Positions 18,199-26,266 of a stretch of DNA of 64,000 nt are shown here, piece after piece. Where the stretch lies: the NCBI RefSeq assembly GCF_004010055.1, contig NZ_RQVT01000015.1, forward strand, positions 30,176 through 94,175, given 5' to 3'. The stretch comes from Psychroflexus aestuariivivens (lineage in GTDB: Bacteria; Bacteroidota; Bacteroidia; Flavobacteriales; Flavobacteriaceae). Numbering within the stretch: position 1 is the first letter of the stretch; every line of letters begins with the position of its first letter. The notes under the pieces were generated by a model. That model saw only the letters and a program-made list of their open reading frames with translations, made no database searches and was not told the DNA's origin. Position numbers and translations under genes: made by a program.

Positions 18199-19284
18199 AT
18201 GATGAAAGATTTTAAACTTGCATTTCCACTATTGAACACTCACATATATCTCAACACGCCTTTTACTGGTCTGATTTCAGAAGATTTGAAGCAATATCGA
18301 CGATTTTTGGACAATGAATTTCAAATAAAAGGCAGTTTGTTTGCCGATGAATATGAAGCAGAAATCATTCAATCTACAAAGGCCAATTTGGCAAAGTATT
18401 ATTCAACTAAGCCAGAACAAATTGGATTGGTCAGTAATTTTTCTGTCGGAATAAACTTGATTTTGAACGATTTGCCGCAAAAATCCAAAGTCTTGCTAAT
18501 TAAAGAAGATTATCCATCGGTGAATTTTCCAGTGAAATCTAGAGATTTTTTAGTCTCTGAAGTCGGAATTAGTGAATATTTGGAACAAGGTATTCAATCT
18601 GCATTTGAAAAGAATCAACCTGATTTTTTCATTTTCAGCATCACACAATTTATCAGCGGCATTAAAATTGATTTGGAATTTTTGAAGACTTTGAAACACA
18701 GTTTTCCTCAGACTTTTTTTATCGCAGACGCTACACAATATTGCGGTGTGGAATCATTTAATTTTGAAGATTCAGGAATAGATGTTTTTGGCACAAGTGG
18801 CTACAAATGGTTGAATGCTGGACTCGGTAATGGTTTTTTTCTGTTCAAATCTAATTTTTTAAAGCAATTTCATTTCAAATCAATTGGCAGTAATTCGTTA
18901 GATGAAAAACCTGATGGAGAACCGCGTTTAACAGGTTTTTTGGAACCTGGACATTATGATTTGGTGGCTCTAGCCAGCTTGAATTTCGCCTTAAAATATC
19001 ATTATGAAACTGTTGGAATTCAACAAATCGAAACACAAATCCAACACCTTTCAAAACTTGCCAAAGCAGAATTCGAAAAACATGATTTACTGGAAAAAAC
19101 TGTCATAAAACGCAATATTTCCAGCAACATCTTTAGCTTGAAAGGCGATGAATCTTTAGTTGAAAAACTTAAAAATCATAATATTCTCACAGCTTTCAGA
19201 GGCGGACGTGTGCGTGTTGGGTTTCAATATTTCAATACTGAAGATGATTTGGATAAGTTGGTTTCTACAATTTCAAAAGATTAA
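18199..19284 (+). CDS. class V aminotransferase-fold PLP enzyme
   Basis: A 361-residue PLP enzyme of the class V (NifS/kynureninase-like) fold. The Schiff-base lysine is Lys204 in GTSGYKWLNAG, and the PLP-ring aspartate lies in FIADATQYCG. Other fold markers are the LNTPFTG N-terminus and the C-terminal RGGRVRVGFQYFNTEDDLDKL block. It lacks the active-site cysteine loop of SufS-type desulfurases, so it is not a sulfurtransferase of that kind. Its stop codon overlaps the convergent egtD gene by four bases. That closeness makes an EgtE-like C-S lyase role possible, but this is inference; kynureninase-like or isopenicillin-epimerase-like activities are equally compatible with the sequence. The second ATG (18202) is an alternative start. 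Confidence 0.85.
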   Translation: MMKDFKLAFPLLNTHIYLNTPFTGLISEDLKQYRRFLDNEFQIKGSLFADEYEAEIIQSTKANLAKYYSTKPEQIGLVSNFSVGINLILNDLPQKSKVLLIKEDYPSVNFPVKSRDFLVSEVGISEYLEQGIQSAFEKNQPDFFIFSITQFISGIKIDLEFLKTLKHSFPQTFFIADATQYCGVESFNFEDSGIDVFGTSGYKWLNAGLGNGFFLFKSNFLKQFHFKSIGSNSLDEKPDGEPRLTGFLEPGHYDLVALASLNFALKYHYETVGIQQIETQIQHLSKLAKAEFEKHDLLEKTVIKRNISSNIFSLKGDESLVEKLKNHNILTAFRGGRVRVGFQYFNTEDDLDKLVSTISKD

Positions 19285-20243
19285 GGTTTGGTTTTGAAAA
19301 TGTAGTTTTTATAAAACCCATTTTCATTTTCGAAAATATTGTCAATTTCTAAATTCGCTTGTCCTGCCAACCATTCTACAGTTTCATCATCATATTTTTG
19401 TGAAATTTCTGTATGAATACTCTCCCAAGCGTTAAAATTCACTTGTAAATCCAAAGCTTTGATATTGACTTTTTGAGATTTTTGACTGACTAAAAAACTT
19501 TTGGCAGTGCCAGTTTCAGGATTATAAGTTTCCCAATGTTTGAAACTGTCCAAGTCAAAATCTGCGTCAAACTCGCGATTGATGCGACTTAGCAAATTTT
19601 TATTGAAAGCTTCGGTAATTCCCTCTGGGTCATTGTAGGCTTTCAGAATAATTTCTGGGTCTTTTTTCTGATCAAACCCCATAAACAATAAGTCTTGATC
19701 AGACATATTCTCTTGAATTTTTTCAAGGAAATTTACTGCTTTGTCATGCATTAAATTCCCAATATTAGATCCCAAAACCAAGATTACTTTTTGCCTTTTG
19801 TTGTAAGTTGAAAGTTCATTCAATATATCGAAATAAGTGCCTTGCAAAGTTTCTACATCAACTTCAGGGATTTCATCATGGAGTGATTTTTCTAAACTGT
19901 CCAATATATTTTGGCTGATGTCCACGGGGAAATATTTGAAATTCGATTGTTTGTCTACCAAGTGTTTCAACAGCAATTTGGTTTTTTTGCCATCACCAGC
20001 ACCGAGCTCAATCAAATCAAAACCTTCTTTATTATTGAATGTTTTAGTAATTTCTTGAGACTGATTTTTCAAAATTTCAAATTCACAACTCGTCAAGTAA
20101 TAACTTGGCATGGCCATGATTTCTTGAAAGAGCTTGTCACCTTGCGAATCGTATATAAATTTTGAAGATAAATACTTTGGGTTATTTGTCAATCCCTGAA
20201 TTACATTATTTTCAAATTCTGTATTCTTTGTCTTTTTATTCAT
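19281..20243 (-). CDS. egtD: L-histidine N-alpha-methyltransferase EgtD
   Basis: SAM-dependent methyltransferase of 320 residues, the usual EgtD length, predicted to convert histidine to hercynine (trimethylhistidine) as the first step of ergothioneine synthesis. The N-terminal PKYLSSKFIYDSQGDKLFQEI and MPSYYLTSCEFEIL blocks are diagnostic, and the SAM site reads LIELGAGDGKKT. The NIGNLMHDKAVNFL stretch matches the substrate-binding region. It lies 15 bases downstream of egtB in the same direction and overlaps a convergent PLP enzyme gene at its stop codon. Confidence 0.95.
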   Translation of the reverse strand: MNKKTKNTEFENNVIQGLTNNPKYLSSKFIYDSQGDKLFQEIMAMPSYYLTSCEFEILKNQSQEITKTFNNKEGFDLIELGAGDGKKTKLLLKHLVDKQSNFKYFPVDISQNILDSLEKSLHDEIPEVDVETLQGTYFDILNELSTYNKRQKVILVLGSNIGNLMHDKAVNFLEKIQENMSDQDLLFMGFDQKKDPEIILKAYNDPEGITEAFNKNLLSRINREFDADFDLDSFKHWETYNPETGTAKSFLVSQKSQKVNIKALDLQVNFNAWESIHTEISQKYDDETVEWLAGQANLEIDNIFENENGFYKNYIFKTKP

Positions 20244-20258
20244 AGAAATATTGTCGAG

Positions 20259-21401
20259 TTATTTTGCTAATCTTACACCGCAAAATTGCCATCTGAGATG
20301 CGGATGAAAGAAATTCCTGTAGCTTGGTCGAGAGTGATTTGGGGAAGTTGTAACTGCACAACCGCGCAAAACTTTTTGGTTGACCATAAATTTACCGTTG
20401 TATTCACCCAGAGCGCCGCTTGCTTTTTGATAATTTGGATAGGGCAGGTAGGCACTTTCCGTCCATTCCCAGCGTTTTCCCCAGTTGAATTTCTCTTGTG
20501 CAACTTCCCATTCAAATTCTGTGGGTAGTCTTAAGTTTTTCCATTGCGCAAAAGCAGCAGCTTCATAAAATGAAATATGGCTTAAAATGCCTTCTTTATC
20601 GAGTTTTTGTAATCCGTTGAGTTTAAATTCATGCCATTCACCATCGATCTGATGCCAATATTTGGGTGAATTTATGCCTTTTTCATTAATCCAATCCCAA
20701 GCTTCTGCATGCCAAAGCAAAGGGTTTTTATAAGCACCGTCTTGCATAAATTCAAGAAATTCAATATTGGTCACTAATTTGTTTAAGATTTTGAAATCTT
20801 GTAAAAAAACTTTGTGTCGACCGAGTTCATTGTCATAGCAAAAACCATCTCCAGCGAAACCAATATCATAAATTCCTTCTTCAAAATTAATCCATTCTCC
20901 GATGAAATCTTCCTGATCGTCTTCATTGAAGTTGGAATCGAATACCGGGAAAAGTGGATTTTCATTAAATGAAAATTTAAGGTCTGAGTGTATTAATTCT
21001 TGGTGTTGCTTTTCATGATGAATCCCAATTTCTATTCTTTTTTCAACTTCAGGAGAATCATTATTTTTGAGTAAATCCACAATAGATTCAGTGACATGTT
21101 TTCTATATTTATATATTTCTGAAACACTTGGTCTGGATAGGTTTCCACGGTGATTCCTTTGAATGCGCTCACCTTTAAGCTCATAATAACTATTGAATAA
21201 AAACGGATATTTAGGGTGGTAAAGTTGGTAGTCCTTAGCATATTTCTCCAAGATGAAAACTTCAAAAAACCATGTTGTATGTGCTAAATGCCATTTTGCA
21301 GGAGAAACGTGTTCTTCGGGTTGAAGTAAGTAGTCTTCTAAATCTAAAACTTGACAGATTTGTTCTGAATATTGTCTGGTGTTGATAAATTCCTGAAGCA
21401 T
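20259..21401 (-). CDS. egtB: ergothioneine biosynthesis sulfoxide synthase EgtB
   Basis: A 380-residue non-heme iron enzyme joining hercynine to a thiol (cysteine or gamma-glutamylcysteine) with O2. The N-terminal DinB-like half carries the iron ligands: His41 in HLAHTTWF and the HxxxHxE motif H129-EKQ-H133-Q-E135. The C-terminal half is the formylglycine-generating-enzyme (FGE-sulfatase) domain, including LRLPTEFEWE and the closing RPSYRNFFHPHLRWQFCGVRLA. It is the first gene of the egtB-egtD pair. The choice of thiol donor decides whether EgtC is needed and cannot be read safely here; no egtC or egtA is seen nearby. Confidence 0.93.
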   Translation of the reverse strand: MLQEFINTRQYSEQICQVLDLEDYLLQPEEHVSPAKWHLAHTTWFFEVFILEKYAKDYQLYHPKYPFLFNSYYELKGERIQRNHRGNLSRPSVSEIYKYRKHVTESIVDLLKNNDSPEVEKRIEIGIHHEKQHQELIHSDLKFSFNENPLFPVFDSNFNEDDQEDFIGEWINFEEGIYDIGFAGDGFCYDNELGRHKVFLQDFKILNKLVTNIEFLEFMQDGAYKNPLLWHAEAWDWINEKGINSPKYWHQIDGEWHEFKLNGLQKLDKEGILSHISFYEAAAFAQWKNLRLPTEFEWEVAQEKFNWGKRWEWTESAYLPYPNYQKASGALGEYNGKFMVNQKVLRGCAVTTSPNHSRPSYRNFFHPHLRWQFCGVRLAK

Positions 21402-21503
21402 AAAATGATTTTTCGAAAATTACTAAAAAATGAAATTAAGACGTAAAAATTTATGAATAATTAACCTAAATTTTTCAAGTTGAGATCTATTCATTTTGAT
21501 TTC

Positions 21504-21535
21504 TTTTGGGTGCTAAATAAAAAGGTGTAGTTTAG
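21504..21535 (+). promoter_or_regulatory. possible promoter of small lipoprotein gene
   Basis: TTTTG at 21504-21508, a 19-base spacer and TAGTTTAG at 21528-21535 give a reasonable match to the Bacteroidota promoter, with one mismatch in the -7 box. It is 20 bases upstream of the start codon. Confidence 0.4.
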
Positions 21536-21554
21536 TGTTTCTAAAATATATAAA

Positions 21555-22025
21555 ATGAAAAGACTCTTTTTAATTTTGCTGTCATTTTGCTTTGTATCTT
21601 GTGTTTTCAGACCTGTTCATGACAAAAATATTTTTTATGATTATAATCAAGATGTTGAGTTTAGGTTATTAGGAATGAACAAAAAAAGAACTATCGACAA
21701 AGATCACGGTAGATATACTGAAATAGCCAAAAAAGGTAGACGCTTTATTTCTATTGTATTTGAATTCAAAAATAATTCTTCAAAAATTCAAATCATTGAT
21801 TTTGAAAAGTTTTTTATTCGTGACCAAAACTCAGCATTGCATAAAGTGGATGGTGTGGTGATGGCAAAGAAGTTTACTTCAACAAATAAAAGATTTCAAC
21901 AAAAATTGAAACCAAATAAAACAAGAACAATTTTTGTTCAGTTTATACCTAGTTTTGATAAAAACGAAAAGATAAAAACATTGATAATTGATGATGAAGT
22001 TTTTGAACTGAAATTAAATGAGTAA
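21555..22025 (+). CDS. small lipoprotein of unknown function
   Basis: A 156-residue lipoprotein with lipobox CFVSC (Cys16). The mature domain looks beta-rich and is arranged like an immunoglobulin-type or DUF4352-like fold: FISIVFEFKNNSSKIQIIDF, then a strand describing an accessory segment and the basic KPNKTRTIFVQFIPSF block. I do not recognise the family with certainty and see no catalytic motif. It is a single gene with its own likely promoter, convergent with thyA. Confidence 0.75.
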   Translation: MKRLFLILLSFCFVSCVFRPVHDKNIFYDYNQDVEFRLLGMNKKRTIDKDHGRYTEIAKKGRRFISIVFEFKNNSSKIQIIDFEKFFIRDQNSALHKVDGVVMAKKFTSTNKRFQQKLKPNKTRTIFVQFIPSFDKNEKIKTLIIDDEVFELKLNE

Positions 22026-22090
22026 AAGCTAATCATTAATTACTTCAAAGTGAAATCAGCCTTTAAAAATTTATAATTAACCTTAGTTTT

Positions 22091-22915
22091 TTAAATTGCG
22101 ACTTTTCCTTTAATGTGTGGGTGCGGATTATAATTTTCAAGTGTGAAATCTTCAAACTTGAAATCAAAAATATCTTTGACTTCTGGGTTCAGTTTCATTA
22201 TCGGCAATGGTTTAGGTGTGCGTGACAATTGGAGTTCAACTTGTTCAAAATGATTGTTATAAATGTGCGCATCACCAAACGTATGGACAAAATCACCGAC
22301 TTCCAGATTGCAAACTTGTGCAATCATCATGGTGAACAATGCATAAGATGCAATATTGAACGGCACGCCCAAAAATACGTCAGCGCTACGCTGATACAAC
22401 TGGCAAGACAATTTTCCATCTGCGACATAAAACTGAAAAAAAGCATGGCAAGGCGGCAAGGCTGCTTTTCCGTCAGCAACATTTTGTGCAAAAGATTGAC
22501 TTGTGTCTGGCATTACGCTTGGATTCCAAGCTGAAACCAACATTCTACGGCTGTTTGGATTATGCTTTAACGTGTGAATCAAATCTTTGATTTGGTCGAT
22601 GTCTTCAGAATTCCAATTGCGCCATTGGTGACCGTAAACTGGACCTAAATCACCGTTTTCATTAGCCCATTCATTCCAAATCTTGACGCCATGATCTTTC
22701 AAATAATTGATGTTGGTATCGCCTTTCAGAAACCACAACAACTCATAAACAATAGATTTCAAATGCACTTTTTTAGTAGTGACCAGTGGAAATCCTTCAG
22801 CCAAATCAAAACGCATTTGGTAACCAAAGACACTTTTAGTACCAGTTCCAGTGCGGTCGCCCTTTTGTGTGCCGTGCTCTAAAATATGCTGAATTAAATC
22901 ATGGTATTGTTTCAT
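22091..22915 (-). CDS. thyA: thymidylate synthase
   Basis: ThyA of 274 residues, which methylates dUMP to dTMP and turns methylenetetrahydrofolate into dihydrofolate. The catalytic cysteine is Cys156 in [11 protein letters not shown], followed by the nucleotide-binding block [20 protein letters not shown]; the N-terminal [11 protein letters not shown] phosphate loop is intact. A short insertion before the active site ([14 protein letters not shown]) is a variant also seen in relatives. It is the last of three same-strand genes after Porin_10 and DUF1697, 39 bases downstream of the latter. Confidence 0.98.
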   Translation of the reverse strand: MKQYHDLIQHILEHGTQKGDRTGTGTKSVFGYQMRFDLAEGFPLVTTKKVHLKSIVYELLWFLKGDTNINYLKDHGVKIWNEWANENGDLGPVYGHQWRNWNSEDIDQIKDLIHTLKHNPNSRRMLVSAWNPSVMPDTSQSFAQNVADGKAALPPCHAFFQFYVADGKLSCQLYQRSADVFLGVPFNIASYALFTMMIAQVCNLEVGDFVHTFGDAHIYNNHFEQVELQLSRTPKPLPIMKLNPEVKDIFDFKFEDFTLENYNPHPHIKGKVAI

Positions 22916-22954
22916 TGTCTTGAATTTGATTTTTCAAAAGTAACGAAATTTAAT

Positions 22955-23491
22955 TCAAAATGAATTTGCGATTTCTAACAATTTGAGCGTGGTTTTCCAA
23001 TTCCTTGTGGTCGTTCCAGTGCTTAATTTTTTCTCAAAAAACGTATTGGAAAGTTTGGTTTTGTGGTAAGGACCTTGACAATACAAATAAATACAATCGT
23101 TATTTACGATGAATTTATCGTTTGGAAAATTGAAAGTTTGGATGTTTTCAATATCAGATTTTGAGGGTTTCTTTTTTAGGAAAGTCAGATGCAAGTTTTC
23201 AATTGCTCCGATTTCTCTAAAAGGGTTTTCATCAACTATTTTTTCAAAATCTTTAGCGGATTTTACAATTACAGGAACTTCAAAACCATAAGTTCCAGCT
23301 ATGCTTTGTTCAATTTTTTCTGCAATTTCAGAATTTTCAGAATCATTTTTGAACACCACATTGCCGCTTTGGATATAGGTTTTTGGGTTTTCAAAACCTG
23401 ATTGTTCTAATAATTGCCGAAGATCAGCCATCAGGATTTTGCGTTTTCCGCCAACGTTGATGCCTCTAAGTAAAGCGATTTTTACATCCAT
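22955..23491 (-). CDS. DUF1697 domain-containing protein
   Basis: A 178-residue soluble protein matching DUF1697, recognised from the opening LLRGINVGGKRKILMADLRQ, the TYIQSGNVVF strand and the late CIYLYCQGPYHKTKLSN block. The family is widespread; no biochemical function is established that I know of. The gene lies 11 bases after the porin-like gene and 39 before thyA. Confidence 0.88.
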   Translation of the reverse strand: MDVKIALLRGINVGGKRKILMADLRQLLEQSGFENPKTYIQSGNVVFKNDSENSEIAEKIEQSIAGTYGFEVPVIVKSAKDFEKIVDENPFREIGAIENLHLTFLKKKPSKSDIENIQTFNFPNDKFIVNNDCIYLYCQGPYHKTKLSNTFFEKKLSTGTTTRNWKTTLKLLEIANSF

Positions 23492-23502
23492 TTATTTTAA
23501 AT

Positions 23503-25482
23503 TTATAAAAAGAAATTCCAGACCAAACCGAAACGGATCACAAAATCTCGATAGGGATAACTTGGTGCAGAAAAATTACTATTACCTTCAAATAAACTAT
23601 TCAGATGCTGAAGTTTGAAGAAAATTCTGGCTTCTTGAACTTTCGCATTTAGGAAAAAATCTACAGTATAAAATCCATCGAGCATTTCACGGTCTTGAAT
23701 GGCAAATTCTGCCAAAACTGGATCGTAGGCTTTGGATTGGAATTCAGTAAAATAATTGAACGTAAAACCAGTTTGCAAATACAAAGCTCTTTTGAATAAA
23801 TAGTTGTCATAGTAAAGCGAATTCCGTGTCACAAAATCTGGTACGGGGAAAATATTTTCGGCATTCATTACATTTTGATACATTACCGTATTGGCAAGGT
23901 TCATGTGCCCATATTTGAAATCTTTTCCCGCTTTTATTTTTAAATATCGCACTTGGTCAGACGCCTGAAAAGGTTTGACCAAACTGTCCATTGCAGGGTT
24001 TTCTACATCGTTGGTAAACGCAAAATAAGCGTGATTGTCAATTTGTGTCAAACTGGCTTCAGCCCAACCAAATTTTTTGGATTCAGCCTTGAAATCTAAA
24101 ACCTGTGTATTGACATTTTCCAGATTTGGATTGTACCAATTGTAATTTTGGTAGTCGCTTTGGTTCAATATGAAATTATAATTTGGCGCACTGGAATTCA
24201 GCTGAATTCCAGCCGAAATCTCCAACGAATCGCTTGGCTTATAGCTCGCTTTTCCTTGAATATTATAACCGTCAAAATCACCAGAAATATTGTAAGTTAC
24301 ATCACCAGCAATAAGGAAATCTTTGATAGATTTATGATAAGTTCCGCCTAAACTGATGATATCGGTTTTAATGCGGTTAGGAATCGTTTCATCTTCTCTA
24401 ACTACAATTGACCTATATCCATAATTAAGATGAGAATGACCAGCTTTGAAGCCAATTTTTCCTAAGTGATTTTGAAAATAAGACAAAGTGAATGTGTTAG
24501 AAACATTTTGATATTCAACTTCGTCCGATAAGTTAGAATTTTCAAAGCTTGAACCGAAAACTGGACTGGCTTCAGCTTGGTTGAAACTGTATTCTTTATC
24601 TGTGAAATCCATAACATGTTTCAAGCGAATCTGCCCATTTTGGGTAGAATCATTCCCTTTTCTAATTTTATAAAATTGATTCAAATAAAATCTTTTGGCA
24701 TCCAACATATTTTCAGCATCCTGAAACTGAACATCAGCAGCGGCACGATTGTCAATTTCTTCAATTTGGTCTTTAAATTGTTGCTCGGAACGCGTTGTTA
24801 AACCACCATTTTCTTGATTCATTAGATCTTGTGCTACAAAATGAGAGCGCACATAATATCGGTCGTTTGGCGTTCTGTAGTTCAAGCCAAGTCTTAGATT
24901 TCCTGTGCTTGTTAAATCGTTTTGATAGACACCTAGCGAACGCAAACCTTTGTAAGCAATAGAAAGGTTGAGGTTAGGTCTTATATTGGTCGTAAAAAGT
25001 GCATCAACATTTTGACCCTGTTCCAAAACGGTTTTAAAATACAATTCTGTAAAAGGTGTCGGCACTTCATAATAATGAATGTCTTCAACTTCCATAAAAT
25101 TGAAATGTCTTGCTCTTGCACCAAATTTTGGTAAGGGCGATAAATCTTCAAAATTGTAACCTAAGCGGTTATAAGGTCTGCCAATATTTGAAAATGGTAA
25201 AAGCTCAAAATCGTCTTTTCTAAGATAGTTGTATTTGTAATCTTTGTGAATATTCAGTGTTGTATCCACATAAGTAGTGTCGTTTTCAATACTGATAATT
25301 TTGTATTTAGAAATATGTGGTTTTTTTCGGCCATCTTTTACAGACCGCATATTTTCACCACGCTCATCGTTATTATTGCTACGATTAGTGTTTGCTCTAC
25401 TTCGTTTGTCAATTTTCAGGTCTTGTGCTGGTGCTGAAATTGCAACTAAAAGGACAAAAATAAATATTGAAAATACCTTCAT
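23503..25482 (-). CDS. putative porin (Porin_10 family)
   Basis: A 659-residue outer-membrane beta-barrel with a Sec signal (cleavage about after SAPAQ). A basic Asn/Arg-rich linker (25-50) precedes the barrel, whose first strands include LYFKTVLEQGQNVDALFTTNIRPNLNLSIAYKG, a run typical of the Bacteroidota putative porin family. Amphipathic strands continue to an aromatic end (VIRFGLVWNFFL). It may pass small solutes; its selectivity is unknown. It is the first gene of a run with DUF1697 and thyA and is divergent from rnhB. Confidence 0.85.
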   Translation of the reverse strand: MKVFSIFIFVLLVAISAPAQDLKIDKRSRANTNRSNNNDERGENMRSVKDGRKKPHISKYKIISIENDTTYVDTTLNIHKDYKYNYLRKDDFELLPFSNIGRPYNRLGYNFEDLSPLPKFGARARHFNFMEVEDIHYYEVPTPFTELYFKTVLEQGQNVDALFTTNIRPNLNLSIAYKGLRSLGVYQNDLTSTGNLRLGLNYRTPNDRYYVRSHFVAQDLMNQENGGLTTRSEQQFKDQIEEIDNRAAADVQFQDAENMLDAKRFYLNQFYKIRKGNDSTQNGQIRLKHVMDFTDKEYSFNQAEASPVFGSSFENSNLSDEVEYQNVSNTFTLSYFQNHLGKIGFKAGHSHLNYGYRSIVVREDETIPNRIKTDIISLGGTYHKSIKDFLIAGDVTYNISGDFDGYNIQGKASYKPSDSLEISAGIQLNSSAPNYNFILNQSDYQNYNWYNPNLENVNTQVLDFKAESKKFGWAEASLTQIDNHAYFAFTNDVENPAMDSLVKPFQASDQVRYLKIKAGKDFKYGHMNLANTVMYQNVMNAENIFPVPDFVTRNSLYYDNYLFKRALYLQTGFTFNYFTEFQSKAYDPVLAEFAIQDREMLDGFYTVDFFLNAKVQEARIFFKLQHLNSLFEGNSNFSAPSYPYRDFVIRFGLVWNFFL

Positions 25483-25597
25483 TCGTGATTTAAAAACTTT
25501 CGCAAAAGTATCATTTTTTGTTTAGTTTCATTTTTAATATCAGACTTAATACCATTTGCTTTTAGATTTTAATATTTTTGAAACCACATTTCAAATT

Positions 25598-26200
25598 ATG
25601 CTAAAGAAATTCTTTAAACAAAACAGATTAGAATGCGGAACAGATGAAGCCGGCCGCGGTTGCCTAGCTGGACCTGTTACAGCTGCAGCCGTTGTTTTAA
25701 AACCTGATTTTTCTAATGAAATCCTAAACGATTCTAAACAGTTGTCACTAAAAAAACGTGATTTATTAGAACATATTTTGAAATCTGAAGCAGAATCTTT
25801 TGGGATTGCACATGTTGATATGAAAGAAATAGATAGCATCAATATTCTAAATGCTTCAATTTTGGCTATGCATCGTGCTATTGATGATTTAAAAACTCGA
25901 CCAGAATGTATTTTGGTAGATGGCAATAGGTTCAAGCCTTACGTAAATATTCCACACGAATGCATCATCAAAGGCGATGCAAAATTTTTGAGTATTGCCG
26001 CGGCTTCAGTGTTGGCCAAAACGGCAAGAGATGCTTTTATGATGAAAATTCATGAAGAATATCCGATGTATGGTTGGGCGCAAAACAAAGGCTATCCAAC
26101 CAAAAAGCATCGCGAAGCCATCAGAACCTATGGAATTACTAAATATCATAGAAGAAGTTTTAGATTACTGCCGGAACAATTTTACTTAAATTTAGAATAA
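25598..26200 (+). CDS. rnhB: ribonuclease HII
   Basis: RNase HII of 200 residues, which cuts RNA in RNA-DNA hybrids and removes misincorporated ribonucleotides. The catalytic acidic residues appear in the diagnostic [14 protein letters not shown] block (Asp and Glu) and in the ILVDGN aspartate; the [22 protein letters not shown] block is typical of the C-terminus. An upstream in-frame start would add 14 residues; the ATG at 25598 gives the family length. It is followed 66 bases later by a large lipoprotein gene. Confidence 0.96.
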   Translation: MLKKFFKQNRLECGTDEAGRGCLAGPVTAAAVVLKPDFSNEILNDSKQLSLKKRDLLEHILKSEAESFGIAHVDMKEIDSINILNASILAMHRAIDDLKTRPECILVDGNRFKPYVNIPHECIIKGDAKFLSIAAASVLAKTARDAFMMKIHEEYPMYGWAQNKGYPTKKHREAIRTYGITKYHRRSFRLLPEQFYLNLE

Positions 26201-26266
26201 ATATCCCTGATTTAAAATTCGTAAATTGCAGTTTTCAAACTAATTTTGCAAAAAATAAATTCAACT

